Source: Sphingomonadaceae bacterium
Lineage (GTDB): Bacteria > Pseudomonadota > Alphaproteobacteria > Sphingomonadales > Sphingomonadaceae
Assembly: GCA_024236195.1 (NCBI GenBank)
Contig: JACKKZ010000004.1
Span: 1-64,000 of the forward strand
Direction: 5' to 3'
Length of the DNA stretch: 64,000 bases
Below are positions 8,540 to 17,551 of the stretch, in pieces (positions within the stretch are counted from its first letter, which is position 1; each line of letters opens with the position of its first letter). Made by a program: the position numbers and the translations under genes. Under the pieces are notes generated by a model. That model made no database searches. It was not told the origin of the DNA and saw nothing but the letters and a program-made list of their open reading frames with translations.

Positions 8540-9127
8540 ATGGCCGAGCGATGGATTGCCACCGATGAAGCGGAAGACGTTGCTGGATCAATTCGGCAAG
8601 CCCTCAGAATTGTGCATCTTCTCGATGAAGATGAGCAGGCTTGGAAGTGGTTAATGCTCGCGCTTCATTCGGCTTTGCAAGGTGCGTGCGTGTGCCATCT
8701 GGTCACTACTGTAGTGCCGGTAGGATGTGTGACTGACAAAAATGCAAGTGAATGGCTTCAGTTTATTGAGGCGCGTCGAAAAGATACAAATGCAACAAGA
8801 CCCAAGACTTATCTCCTGGATCTACCCAGCCTGCTCAAGAAGGTTAGAAAGCCCAACTCTGCGGGCGACGGAAGCAATTCAAAAGGCATTGCCTTGAGTG
8901 ATAGTGACTTCGCTTACCTAAAGTCTTTCCACGAAACCTATCGCAATCAATTCACTCATTTTGCGCCAATGGGATGGAGCATTGAGGTGAGCGGGGTCTC
9001 AGAGATCGCGAGATTGATTTCGCGTGTTATTGGCGAAATCCTCGACTGTGGTTGGGCTTTCCGGAATCTTGATTTGGACATGCGCTCGCGTTTGCGCGCC
9101 GACCTCGACGCACTGGCCAAGATGTAG
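8540..9127 (+). CDS. Hypothetical protein, AT-richer than neighbours
   Basis: 195 residues from ATG 8540; an in-frame TTG six bases upstream is less likely and no good Shine-Dalgarno is seen. I recognise no domain. The protein is soluble-looking and rich in Trp/Leu helices, with HETYRNQFTHFAPMGWSIEV in the second half. Its codon use (AAT, TTT, GAT, AGA) is clearly more AT-rich than ispE and ETF-QO on either side, which suggests acquisition by transfer. It ends eight bases before ispE. Confidence 0.7.
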   Translation: MAERWIATDEAEDVAGSIRQALRIVHLLDEDEQAWKWLMLALHSALQGACVCHLVTTVVPVGCVTDKNASEWLQFIEARRKDTNATRPKTYLLDLPSLLKKVRKPNSAGDGSNSKGIALSDSDFAYLKSFHETYRNQFTHFAPMGWSIEVSGVSEIARLISRVIGEILDCGWAFRNLDLDMRSRLRADLDALAKM

Positions 9128-9135
9128 CTCCGCCC

Positions 9136-9945
9136 ATGCTCACCGAAACCGCATACGCCAAGATCAACCTTGCCCTCCATGTCCGGCATCGGCGGGAGGA
9201 TGGGTATCATGCGCTCGAAACTTTGTTTGCCTTTGTCGATGATGGCGACCGGCTGGTGGCGCGAAATTCGGCGGAGGATCGGCTGGCGGTCAGCGGCGAA
9301 TTTGGCGGAGTGCTGGACGACCCCTTCGGCAATATAGTCGCCAAGGCCCTGACCGCGCTGCCCCGTGCGGAGGGGCTGGCGGTGGAGCTGGACAAGCGCT
9401 TGCCCGTTGCAGCGGGGCTGGGGGGCGGATCGGCGGATGCGGGGGCGGTGTTCCGGCTGGTCGAGCGCAGTCACGGATGGCCCGATGACTGGCGCGAGCG
9501 CGCGGCGAAGCTGGGCGCCGATGTGCCCGCCTGCGTGCTCAGCGAAACCTGCATCGGGCGCGGGACGGGGACGGAACTGGAGCCGGTCGCCAGTGACCTC
9601 ACCGGCAAGCCCGTGCTGCTGGTCAATCCGCGTATTCCGCTCGCCACCGGGCCGGTGTTTGCGGCATGGGACGGGCGTGATCGCGGGGCTTTGCCTGAGG
9701 GCTCGGTGTCAGAGATTGCGCAGGCGGGGCGCAATGACCTCGAGGCGCCTGCGATTTCGCTGTGCCCGGCGATTGCCGATGTGTTGGCGGAATTGCGCAA
9801 GGACGCCCCGTGGCTCGCGCGCATGTCCGGCTCCGGCGCGACTTGTTTTGCGCTCTATGACAGCGCGCAGGCTCGCGATGCGGCGGCTGCACGGATCGGG
9901 GCAGCGCAGCCCGGCTGGTGGCAGATGGCGGGGAAATTGCGGTGA
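9136..9945 (+). CDS. ispE: 4-diphosphocytidyl-2-C-methyl-D-erythritol kinase
   Basis: 269 residues of the GHMP kinase fold. AYAKINLALHVRHRREDGYH at the N-terminus is the IspE signature, and the ATP loop PVAAGLGGGSADAG starts near residue 90. The enzyme phosphorylates CDP-methylerythritol in the non-mevalonate isoprenoid pathway, in the cytoplasm. The stop overlaps the GTG of the following amidohydrolase (GTGA), so they are translationally coupled. Confidence 0.95.
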   Translation: MLTETAYAKINLALHVRHRREDGYHALETLFAFVDDGDRLVARNSAEDRLAVSGEFGGVLDDPFGNIVAKALTALPRAEGLAVELDKRLPVAAGLGGGSADAGAVFRLVERSHGWPDDWRERAAKLGADVPACVLSETCIGRGTGTELEPVASDLTGKPVLLVNPRIPLATGPVFAAWDGRDRGALPEGSVSEIAQAGRNDLEAPAISLCPAIADVLAELRKDAPWLARMSGSGATCFALYDSAQARDAAAARIGAAQPGWWQMAGKLR

Positions 9946-10667
9946 GTGAACACGAAGCCTATCGCATCGTTGGCACGCCGCGTTTCGCGGGCGTCCTGGT
10001 CGTGGCTGACCATGCCTCCAACCGCGTGCCCGACGATATTGATCTCGGCATCGACCCGGCGCTGATGGAAGAGCATATCGCGGTCGATATTGGCGTCGGC
10101 CCGATTGCTGAAAGGATGGCGCAGGAACGCGGCTTTGCGGCCTTCCTAGGCAATGTCTCCCGGCTGGTGAGCGACACCAACCGCATCGAAACCGATCCGG
10201 CGGCGATCCCTGAAGCGAGCGACGGGCGCGCCATCCCCGGCAATATCGGGATTGACCGCGAGGCGCGGCTGGCGCGGTTCCATCGGCCCTATAACGAAGC
10301 GCTGGACAGCCTCCTCGCCAGCACGCCGCCCATGCTGACACTGGTGCTGCACAGCTACACCCCGCGCCTTGCGACGGACCCGGAGGCGGCACGGCCCTGG
10401 CATTGCGGGCTGCTCTATGACGCCGATGATCGCGGCGCGCGGCTGGCGCATCCCCTGCTGGAGGCGGACGGGCTGCTGGTGGGAGACCAGATGCCCTATT
10501 CGGGCAAGATCTATAACGCCGTGATCCGCCGCCATTTCGAAGGGGAAGGGCGGCCCTATCTCTATCTCGAAGTGCGGCAGGACCTTGTCGGCGACGAAGC
10601 CGGCCAGCGCGAATGGGCGGAGCGGCTGGTGCGTGTGTGCAATGCGGTGGCGGTGGGGCTTAGCTGA
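9942..10667 (+). CDS. N-formylglutamate amidohydrolase family protein
   Basis: 241 residues of the FGase family. Signature segments are VVADHASNRVPDD near residue 22, HIAVDIGVGPIAERMA, and LVLHSYTPR about halfway, whose histidine belongs to the metal site. The family hydrolyses N-formyl-L-glutamate or similar formyl/acyl amino acids. Linkage to ispE rather than histidine utilisation genes makes the true substrate uncertain. GTG 9942 is chosen because it forms a GTGA overlap with ispE and begins the conserved N-terminus. Confidence 0.85.
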   Translation: MSEHEAYRIVGTPRFAGVLVVADHASNRVPDDIDLGIDPALMEEHIAVDIGVGPIAERMAQERGFAAFLGNVSRLVSDTNRIETDPAAIPEASDGRAIPGNIGIDREARLARFHRPYNEALDSLLASTPPMLTLVLHSYTPRLATDPEAARPWHCGLLYDADDRGARLAHPLLEADGLLVGDQMPYSGKIYNAVIRRHFEGEGRPYLYLEVRQDLVGDEAGQREWAERLVRVCNAVAVGLS

Positions 10668-10925
10668 TTTTTCGCGCAGAGGCGCAGAGGCGCGGAGGAG
10701 GTTACGGCTTCGCCGGGATGTTTCGCGCCAAGGCTCCAAGACACGAAGATGTCCTGCCCGCAATAGCGGGCCTTCCAGATAACAGGCCTTGCCCAAGGCA
10801 TATTGGTCACAGGATTGAATTCCGGCTGCCGCCGGTGCGAACTCCTCCGCGCCTCTGCGTCTCCGCGTGAACCAAACCCGGCGCAGCCGTAACCTTCTTC
10901 GCGTCTTGGCGCCTTGGCGCGAAAC
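10668..10925. repeat. Dispersed inverted-repeat element, copy B (~258 bp)
   Basis: This fills most of the 356 base gap before ilvD. Left side: arm a (10668-10698, TTCGCGCAGAGGCGCAGAGG...), spacer x (10700-10717, GGTTACGGCTTCGCCGGG) and arm b (10721-10748, TTTCGCGCCAAGGC...). Right side: a' (10842-10872), x' (10877-10894, CCCGGCGCAGCCGTAACC) and b' (10894-10925). Each primed segment is the approximate reverse complement of its partner, but the order is a-x-b...a'-x'-b'. The pairing is therefore interlocked rather than simply nested. A CCCGC-AATA-GCGGG hairpin sits in the middle. No protein content was recognised. The remaining ~100 bases to ilvD hold only its Shine-Dalgarno. Confidence 0.8.
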
Positions 10926-11023
10926 ACCCCACACAAACCCGTATCCCCCGCAACCAACCCGGCAAAATGCTTGACCCACGGGGCCATCCTCGCAAGAGCA
11001 GCGCCATTCAAGGAGTCCCCGCA

Positions 11024-12886
11024 ATGCCAGCCTATCGTTCCCGTACTTCCACCCATGGCCGCAACATGGCCGGCGCGCGCGGATTGTGGCGTGCGACGGG
11101 GATGAAGGATGGCGATTTCGGCAAGCCGATCATCGCCGTGGTCAACAGCTTCACCCAGTTCGTGCCGGGCCATGTGCATCTGAAAGACCTCGGCCAGATG
11201 GTCGCGCGCGAGATCGAGGCTGCGGGCGGTGTGGCCAAGGAATTCAACACCATCGCTGTCGATGATGGTATTGCGATGGGTCATGACGGGATGCTCTATT
11301 CGCTCCCCAGCCGCGACCTGATCGCGGACAGCGTGGAGTATATGGTCAACGCCCATTGTGCCGATGCGATGGTGTGCATCTCCAATTGCGACAAGATCAC
11401 CCCCGGCATGCTGATGGCAGCGATGCGGCTCAATATCCCCGCGGTGTTCGTCAGTGGCGGGCCGATGGAAGCGGGCAAGGTCGTGATCAAGGGGAAGGAA
11501 CATGCGCTCGATCTGATCGACGCGATGATCGCTGCGGGGGACGATAATTACACCGACGAGGAAGTGACCGAGATCGAACGCTCGGCCTGCCCGACTTGCG
11601 GATCGTGCAGCGGCATGTTCACTGCCAATTCCATGAACTGCCTGACCGAGGCGCTGGGCCTCTCGCTCCCCGGCAATGGTTCCACGCTTGCCACCCATGC
11701 GGACCGCAAGGAGCTGTTCCTGCGCGCTGGTGCTTTGGCCGTGGAACTGTGCCGCCGCTATTACGAGGAAGAGGACGAAAGCGTCCTCCCGCGCTCCATC
11801 GCCAGTTTCGAGGCGTTCGAAAACGCGATGAGCCTCGATATTGCCATGGGCGGTTCGACCAACACCGTGCTCCATTTGCTCGCTGCTGCGAAGGAAGCGG
11901 GGGTGGATTTCACCATGGAGCATATCGACGCCTTGAGCCGCAAGGTACCGTGTCTGTCCAAGGTCGCCCCGGCCAAGCAGGACGTCCACATGGAAGACGT
12001 CCACCGCGCAGGCGGGATTTTCGCGATCCTCGGCCAGCTCGAACGCGCCGGGCTGCTCCACACAGACTTGCCGACCGTGCACAGCAAATCGCTGGGCTCT
12101 GCCATCGACAAATGGGACATCTCGCGCACCAATGATCCCAAGGTGCATGAATTCTTCCGCGCTGCGCCGGGCGGGGTGCCCACGCAAACTGCCTTCAGCC
12201 AGTCGCGCCGCTGGGATGATCTGGACACCGACCGCGAAGGCGGCGTGATCCGCAGCAAGGAACACGCTTTCAGCCAGGATGGAGGGCTCGCCGTGCTCTA
12301 TGGCAATATCGCATTGGATGGCTGCATCGTGAAAACCGCCGGGGTCGATGAAAGCATTCTGAAGTTCACCGGCAAGGCCAAAGTCTTTGAAAGCCAGGAC
12401 GCGGCGGTGACGGGTATCCTCACCGACCAGGTAAAGGCGGGCGATGTGGTCGTGATCCGTTACGAAGGGCCGCGCGGCGGGCCGGGGATGCAGGAAATGC
12501 TCTATCCCACCAGCTATCTGAAATCGAAGGGGCTGGGCAAGGAATGCGCGCTGCTGACCGACGGGCGCTTCTCTGGCGGGACGTCGGGCCTGTCCATCGG
12601 ACACGCCTCGCCCGAAGCGGCCGAAGGCGGCGCGATCGGGCTGGTAGAGGAAGGCGATGTGATCGAGATCGACATCCCGGGCCGCACCATCAACCTCGCC
12701 GTGTCCGACGCCGTGCTGGCTGAACGCCGCGCCGCGATGGAGGCCAGGGGCGATGCTGCATGGGCACCAGCGCAGCCGCGCGCGCGCAAGGTTTCGGCCG
12801 CTCTGGAGGCTTATGCCGCTATGACCACCAGCGCCGCCAAGGGGGCGGTGCGCGACGTGTCGCAAATCCGCCGGGGGAAGAACTGA
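11024..12886 (+). CDS. ilvD: Dihydroxy-acid dehydratase
   Basis: 620 residues. It carries the IlvD/Edd signatures CDKITPGM and [18 protein letters not shown], which hold cluster-ligand cysteines, and a C-terminal [20 protein letters not shown]. It makes 2-oxoisovalerate and 2-oxo-3-methylvalerate in valine/isoleucine synthesis. ATG 11024 has an AAGGAG nine bases upstream and starts the family N-terminus ([20 protein letters not shown]). The stop overlaps the next gene's ATG by one base. Confidence 0.97.
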   Translation: MPAYRSRTSTHGRNMAGARGLWRATGMKDGDFGKPIIAVVNSFTQFVPGHVHLKDLGQMVAREIEAAGGVAKEFNTIAVDDGIAMGHDGMLYSLPSRDLIADSVEYMVNAHCADAMVCISNCDKITPGMLMAAMRLNIPAVFVSGGPMEAGKVVIKGKEHALDLIDAMIAAGDDNYTDEEVTEIERSACPTCGSCSGMFTANSMNCLTEALGLSLPGNGSTLATHADRKELFLRAGALAVELCRRYYEEEDESVLPRSIASFEAFENAMSLDIAMGGSTNTVLHLLAAAKEAGVDFTMEHIDALSRKVPCLSKVAPAKQDVHMEDVHRAGGIFAILGQLERAGLLHTDLPTVHSKSLGSAIDKWDISRTNDPKVHEFFRAAPGGVPTQTAFSQSRRWDDLDTDREGGVIRSKEHAFSQDGGLAVLYGNIALDGCIVKTAGVDESILKFTGKAKVFESQDAAVTGILTDQVKAGDVVVIRYEGPRGGPGMQEMLYPTSYLKSKGLGKECALLTDGRFSGGTSGLSIGHASPEAAEGGAIGLVEEGDVIEIDIPGRTINLAVSDAVLAERRAAMEARGDAAWAPAQPRARKVSAALEAYAAMTTSAAKGAVRDVSQIRRGKN

Positions 12887-13251
12887 TGCGTCGGCTCGCG
12901 CTTTTGCCCGGTCTGCTGGTTGCGGCCTGTTCCAGTGGCCCGGAGCCAGAGCCGCAGCCGCAGGCTACGGAAGGCGCAGAGCAGATTGATTGCGCCATCG
13001 GGCCGGGCAGCGAATTCGGCTCTCAGTGCCTGATCGAAGAGGTGATGGAAGGCGAGACAAAACTGCTGGTCGTCCGCCACCCTGATGGCGGGTTCCGGCG
13101 CTTCGAACAGCTCGATGACGGGCGCGGGCTGGCCGTGGTCGATGGCGCTGATGAAGCGCAGACCAGCTATGACGACGGCGTGCTGGAAGTGACCGTGGGC
13201 GGCGACCGCTATCGCTTCAAGGCCAAGGCGCGCGATGCGGCGGGCGAATAG
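12886..13251 (+). CDS. Small predicted lipoprotein
   Basis: 121 residues beginning [20 protein letters not shown]. The LVAAC lipobox predicts signal peptidase II cleavage and an acylated Cys15. A proline/glutamate linker (PEPEPQPQ) and a compact beta-rich domain with two further cysteines follow. No family recognised. Translation is coupled to ilvD (TGATG overlap), and its end overlaps the next gene by 17 bases. Probably anchored to a membrane facing the periplasm. Confidence 0.75.
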   Translation: MRRLALLPGLLVAACSSGPEPEPQPQATEGAEQIDCAIGPGSEFGSQCLIEEVMEGETKLLVVRHPDGGFRRFEQLDDGRGLAVVDGADEAQTSYDDGVLEVTVGGDRYRFKAKARDAAGE

Positions 13252-14635
13252 CCAGATTCTCACTGTCGCCCAGATGCAGGCGGCAGAGCAGGCACTGGTC
13301 GATGCCGGAATTTCGATTGACGAATTGATGCAGCGCGCCGGGCGCGGTGCGGCGGAATATGCCTGGCGCATGGCCGCGGGCGGGGCAGTGACCGTGCTCT
13401 GCGGGCCCGGCAATAATGGCGGCGATGGCTATGTGATCGCCGAGGTGCTGCGCGAGCGCGGGCTGGATGTCGTGGTGGTCGCGCCGATGGAGCCGAAGAC
13501 CGCTGCGGCGCGCACTGCGAAGGCGCTTTACAAGGGGCCGATTTGTAGCGACGCCCAGCATGTGCAAGGCGCTCTGCTGGTCGATTGCCTGTTCGGCAGC
13601 GGATTGTCCCGCGGTCTTGCGGGCGGGTTGCTTTCCTTGCTCTCTGAACTGGCTGAATGTCACCCGCTGCGCTTGGCGGTGGATGTTCCAAGCGGGGTGG
13701 AAAGTGACAATGGCACGGTGCTGTCGCCGGTGCCGGACTTCCAGATAACCGTGGCGCTCGGTGCGTGGAAACGCGCGCATTACCTCATGCCTGCGATGCA
13801 GCATTGCGGGGCCTTGCGGCTGCTCGATATTGGTTGTGACCGGCAATTGGGAGCAGCGCGCCTATCCGCCCAACCACGTCTCTCGGTCCCTGCGGCGGAC
13901 GCACACAAATATCGGCGCGGAATGCTGGGCGTGATTGCAGGCGAAATGCCCGGTGCGAGCCTGCTGGCGGCACAATCTGCGATGCAGGGCGGGGCAGGCT
14001 ATGTGAAATTGCTGGCCTCTGGCGAGCAAGTCAGTGCTCCTGCCGATCTGGTGGTGAGCCATCAGGCGCTGGACGAGGCGCTGGCAGACTCGCGCCTTGC
14101 AGCGTTGCTGGTCGGACCGGGGCTGGGGCGCGGCCATTCCGGGCGCGACCGGCTGGCTGCGGCGCTGGCGGCGAACAACCCCTTGGTGCTCGATGCCGAT
14201 GCACTGGTCCTGCTGGAAAAAGAGTCGCTTGCGAGTCACTCTTCACCGCGCATCGCAACTCCCCATGAAGGCGAGATGGCGGCGCTGGAGCAGGCGTTCG
14301 GTCTGTCAGGTGATGGCTCCAAGCCGGAGCGGGCACAGGCACTGGCCCGCGCGCTGGGCGCTGTGGTGATCGCCAAGGGACCGGATACGGTGATTGCCGG
14401 ACCGGACGGAGAACTGCTCTTCACACCTGCCGCGTCCAGCTGGCTGTCCACTGCCGGGACGGGCGATGTGCTGGCAGGCCTCGTCGCCAGCCGCCTTGCC
14501 ACCGGGGCCGACCCGCTCACAGCCGCCAGTGAAGCGGTGTGGCTGCATGGCGAGGCGGCACGGCGGGCCGGGGTGGCTTTCAGCGCATCGCAGCTTGCCG
14601 CGCAGCTCCGCTCCGCCTACGCCGCCTGCCTGTGA
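13235..14635 (+). CDS. Bifunctional NAD(P)H-hydrate epimerase / dehydratase
   Basis: 466 residues. The N-terminal YjeF_N epimerase domain (about residues 1-210) contains CGPGNNGGDGYVIAEVL and DVPSGVESD. The C-terminal ribokinase-like dehydratase domain contains LVGPGLGRG, TPHEGEMAALE and AGTGDVLAGLVASRLATGA. Together the two domains repair damaged NAD(P)H hydrates using ADP. The ATG overlaps the lipoprotein gene by 17 bases, and the stop overlaps the following GTG (GTGA), placing it in the ilvD operon. Confidence 0.95.
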   Translation: MRRANSQILTVAQMQAAEQALVDAGISIDELMQRAGRGAAEYAWRMAAGGAVTVLCGPGNNGGDGYVIAEVLRERGLDVVVVAPMEPKTAAARTAKALYKGPICSDAQHVQGALLVDCLFGSGLSRGLAGGLLSLLSELAECHPLRLAVDVPSGVESDNGTVLSPVPDFQITVALGAWKRAHYLMPAMQHCGALRLLDIGCDRQLGAARLSAQPRLSVPAADAHKYRRGMLGVIAGEMPGASLLAAQSAMQGGAGYVKLLASGEQVSAPADLVVSHQALDEALADSRLAALLVGPGLGRGHSGRDRLAAALAANNPLVLDADALVLLEKESLASHSSPRIATPHEGEMAALEQAFGLSGDGSKPERAQALARALGAVVIAKGPDTVIAGPDGELLFTPAASSWLSTAGTGDVLAGLVASRLATGADPLTAASEAVWLHGEAARRAGVAFSASQLAAQLRSAYAACL

Positions 14636-15828
14636 GCGAGAACACCACCATCATCCGCATCGCCGCCAAAGGCGATGGCGTCACCGCTGCCGGGCAGCAT
14701 GTGTCTGGCGCTGCGCCGGGAGACGTCGTGCAGGCAGATGGCTCGCTCATCCATGGCCCGCATCACGCCACGCCGCCCTGCCGCCACTTCGGCAAATGCG
14801 GCGGCTGCGAATTGCAGCATGTCGATGAAGCGGAACTGGCGCGCTTCGTGAGCGAACGCGTCGCCTTCGCGGCGGAAGGGCAGGGTATCGACGCGCCTGC
14901 ACCAGCCTCGGCGCATCTCTCCCCGCCGCAGAGCCGCCGCCGCGCGAGTATGCTGGCTGTCAATGGCGGCGGGCGGCCGCTGGTCGGTTTCCGCGAGGCG
15001 GGATCGCATCGGCTGGTGGATCTGAAGCAATGCGAAATCCTTGCGCCGGAACTGTATGCGATGGTGGGGAAGATCCGCGACCTGCTCGGCAAGCGCAAGG
15101 GCAAGCTGGCGGTCGATATCGAGCTGACGCTGGCCGACCAGGGCGTTGACCTGGGCCTGAAGAACCTGCCGGTTGAAGGGCTGGAACAGACCGAAGCGAT
15201 GCTCGATTTCGCACGCGACAATGCGCTGGCGCGGCTGACGCTCGACCATGGCTATGGACCGGAAGCAGTGTGGGAGCCGGAACCGGTAACCGTGACTTTG
15301 GGCGGTGTGGCTGTGGGCCTGCCTTCGGGGGCCTTCCTTCAGGCAACGCGCGATGGCGAGGCAGCGCTGGCGGCGGCAGCTCGTGAGTGGCTGGGCGATT
15401 GCGCAATGGTCGCCGATCTCTTCTCCGGCCTCGGCACATTCGCCTTTGCTCTGGCTGGCCCGGGCAAGGTGCTGGCAGTGGAGGCTGCGCGCGATGCGCA
15501 TCTGGCGTGCAAGAGTGCCGCGAGCCGGGCGCAAAAGCCGGTTCATGCGCTGCACCGTGACCTGTTCCGTAACCCGCTGATGGCCGAGGAGCTGGACCGG
15601 TTCGACGGAGTGCTGCTCGATCCCCCGCGCGCCGGGGCAAAGGAGCAGGTGGCTCGACTGGCGGAGAGCCAGGTCGGCAAGATCGCCTATATCAGCTGCA
15701 ACCCCAACAGCTGGGCACGCGATGCAAAGGTGCTGGCAGCGGCGGGGTGGAAACTCGCGGAACTCAGGCCGGTGGGGCAATTCCGCTGGTCCACCCATGT
15801 GGAGCTGGCGAGCCTGTTTGTGCGCTGA
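14632..15828 (+). CDS. Class I SAM-dependent RNA methyltransferase (TrmA/RlmD type)
   Basis: 398 residues. Iron-sulfur cluster cysteines appear in CRHFGKCGGC near residue 46, which is typical of the RlmD/TrmA uracil-5-methyltransferase family. The SAM-binding motif is DLFSGLGTFAFAL, and the catalytic loop is LLDPPRAGAKEQ followed by YISCNPNSWARDA with the nucleophilic cysteine. It should methylate C5 of a uridine in rRNA or tRNA; the exact position is not decided by sequence alone. GTG 14632 overlaps the previous stop. Confidence 0.88.
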   Translation: MSENTTIIRIAAKGDGVTAAGQHVSGAAPGDVVQADGSLIHGPHHATPPCRHFGKCGGCELQHVDEAELARFVSERVAFAAEGQGIDAPAPASAHLSPPQSRRRASMLAVNGGGRPLVGFREAGSHRLVDLKQCEILAPELYAMVGKIRDLLGKRKGKLAVDIELTLADQGVDLGLKNLPVEGLEQTEAMLDFARDNALARLTLDHGYGPEAVWEPEPVTVTLGGVAVGLPSGAFLQATRDGEAALAAAAREWLGDCAMVADLFSGLGTFAFALAGPGKVLAVEAARDAHLACKSAASRAQKPVHALHRDLFRNPLMAEELDRFDGVLLDPPRAGAKEQVARLAESQVGKIAYISCNPNSWARDAKVLAAAGWKLAELRPVGQFRWSTHVELASLFVR

Positions 15829-15851
15829 TCTTTGCGCCTCTGATTCAATTC

Positions 15852-16074
15852 CACGCGGAGACGCGGAGTAATATTTATCACGCAAAGGCGCGAAGGCGCA
15901 AAGAAAGGAAAACCGGCGGCAGCCGGGTATCCAAAAAAATCATTCAGGAGAGGTGCAACTGATGCATTGCAGAGAGCCCGCTAACGCGGGCCAGACACCT
16001 TTGCGCCTTCGCGCCTTTGCGTGAAATAATCCGGCGAAGCCGTAACCTTCCCCGCGTCCCCGCGTCTCCGCGTG
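15852..16074. repeat. Dispersed inverted-repeat element, copy C (223 bp)
   Basis: Two nested pairs of arms. The inner arms 15879-15903 and 15999-16023 are a perfect 25 bp inverted repeat (CACGCAAAGGCGCGAAGG...). The outer arms 15852-15868 and 16058-16074 match at 16 of 17 positions. The shared spacer TCCGGCGAAGCCGTAACC (16030-16047) and a CCCGC-TAAC-GCGGG hairpin recur from copy B, and CCGGCGGCAGCCGG recurs from copy A. No coding content seen. It separates the convergent rRNA methyltransferase and XrtA hydrolase genes. Confidence 0.85.
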
Positions 16075-16086
16075 AGTCCAGGAAAA

Positions 16087-16863
16087 CTACCCCCGCAATG
16101 CCGCCAGCAATTGTTTCTCCAGCCACGCCATTGACTCCGCCTCGACATAGGCATGCGTCGCGCCTTCGCAGCGGGCGATGCGCGGGTCGCTCCTATCCCA
16201 GCGGCTTTCGAAGACCTGTGCTGTTCGGTCGGCGGTGGCGATCAGGAATTGGACCTTGCCGGTGTAACCTTCGATCCCAGCTGCCATTTCCTGCGCCAGC
16301 GAACTGGGCGTGGAGGAGTTTTTTGCGGCTTGCCCCAAGCCCTTTGCCAGCTTGGCGATGTTCACGCCACCGGTCAGCAAACGCAAGACTTCCTTCGGGT
16401 TCTTGAGCTTCTCGATATAGCGCGAGCGCACCGCAGCGGGCGGTGGCGTGTCGTCCTCGTCGCCTTCGATGGTCCAGGGGTTTGACAGCACCAGCCGGTC
16501 GCAGCCCGCACCGCCTGCCAGCATCAGCGCGCTGGCGGCGTCGCAATTGCCGAAGCCGACGACCTTGGTGACCTGCGGGGCCATCGCCTTGAAGGCGGCG
16601 AGCGCGCATTCAATATCGCGGCGGCTCTTGCGGAAGCCGAGATTCTCGCCATCGCTATCGCCAATCCCGCGCCGGTCGAAGCGGAACACGGGGAAGCCCG
16701 CCTTGGCGATTCTTGCTGCCAGCGCTGCCTGCCCGGAAAAGGCGCCCGAGCGGATTTCATTGCCGCCAGTGACATAGAGCAGCCCGGTCGCCAGCGGCCC
16801 GGTGTCGAGCGTGCCCGCGAGCTGGGTGCCATCGCATTGGAATGAGAGTGGCAGGCGCTTCAT
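16087..16863 (-). CDS. Exosortase A system-associated hydrolase 1
   Basis: 258-residue alpha/beta hydrolase. YVTGGNEIRSGAFSGQ and FRFDRRGIGDSDGENLGFR are typical of the hydrolase-1 family that accompanies XrtA loci. GFGNCDAASALML occupies the nucleophile-elbow position with Cys in place of the usual Ser. Cytoplasmic role in polysaccharide precursor or acyl metabolism is presumed from context only. The ATG overlaps the upstream hydrolase-2 stop (ATGA), so the two are coupled. Confidence 0.85.
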   Translation of the reverse strand: MKRLPLSFQCDGTQLAGTLDTGPLATGLLYVTGGNEIRSGAFSGQAALAARIAKAGFPVFRFDRRGIGDSDGENLGFRKSRRDIECALAAFKAMAPQVTKVVGFGNCDAASALMLAGGAGCDRLVLSNPWTIEGDEDDTPPPAAVRSRYIEKLKNPKEVLRLLTGGVNIAKLAKGLGQAAKNSSTPSSLAQEMAAGIEGYTGKVQFLIATADRTAQVFESRWDRSDPRIARCEGATHAYVEAESMAWLEKQLLAALRG

Positions 16864-17546
16864 GCGTCCCCTCCCAATAGCGCGATTGCGATGATGGCCG
16901 CCATCGCATCGGCCTGTTCGGGGTCTTCGTCCGGCTCGGCGCGCAGCCATAAGCCGCCGCCACCGAGCAGCGATTGCGCCACTTCGGCCTGCACTTCGCT
17001 TTCGGGCGGAGTGGCTTCCTCCAGCGCGGCAAACATTTCCGCGCCCAGCTGCCAGCCTGCGAGTTCGATCCCCTCGCTGCGGCCCAGTGCCTGCAAGGAA
17101 TCCATCGTCTCCTCGCGCTCGGCTTCCTTCGCGGCAATCGTGCGGGCGCGCAGCATGGCGCGCAACGCCTGTTTTCCCCCAGTCGGTGCATGGCGCCAGC
17201 CCGGCAGGCCGTCAGGCGCGAGCAGGGCGCCTGCGCGGATGGTCAGCACGTGGCTGGGCTGGAATTCCTCCATCGCCGCCGCAATCCCGGCGCGCCAGCC
17301 ATCCAGCGTCTGGTTTTGCAAGGGGGCGAGGCTGTCATTCCAGCCGGGCAGATCGGGCAGGAAGCTGTCGATCCCCGAATGGTCGAGCCGCCGCATCACT
17401 TCTACCGTGTGGCGGCGCATCTTGTTCGCTTCGTCAAACAGCGCGGGAATCACCAGCAGGCGGTTGCTCCGCCCCTGGTCAAAGGTCAGCGCGATTTCAT
17501 CGCTGGTGCCGCCTGCGGGCAGCGGGCATGTCCAGCTGGTGTACAT
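16860..17546 (-). CDS. Exosortase A system-associated hydrolase 2
   Basis: 228 residues resembling the second XrtA-associated hydrolase: LLVIPALFDEANKMRRHTVE and FLPDLPGWNDSLAPL. It lacks an obvious GxSxG elbow, and the VLTIRAGALLA segment stands where the nucleophile would be, so catalysis is doubtful. It overlaps hydrolase 1 by four bases and follows the ACP gene after a five base gap, making an ACP-hydrolase-hydrolase unit. Confidence 0.8.
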   Translation of the reverse strand: MYTSWTCPLPAGGTSDEIALTFDQGRSNRLLVIPALFDEANKMRRHTVEVMRRLDHSGIDSFLPDLPGWNDSLAPLQNQTLDGWRAGIAAAMEEFQPSHVLTIRAGALLAPDGLPGWRHAPTGGKQALRAMLRARTIAAKEAEREETMDSLQALGRSEGIELAGWQLGAEMFAALEEATPPESEVQAEVAQSLLGGGGLWLRAEPDEDPEQADAMAAIIAIALLGGDA

Positions 17547-17551
17547 GAGGC

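Noticed and set aside
10562..12865. Very long open frame on the minus strand (767 codons)
   Set aside because: It lies antisense to ilvD and its neighbours, whose family motifs are unmistakable. The frame has no domain sense and is His/Arg/Ala-rich, as expected for the mirror of GC-rich coding DNA.
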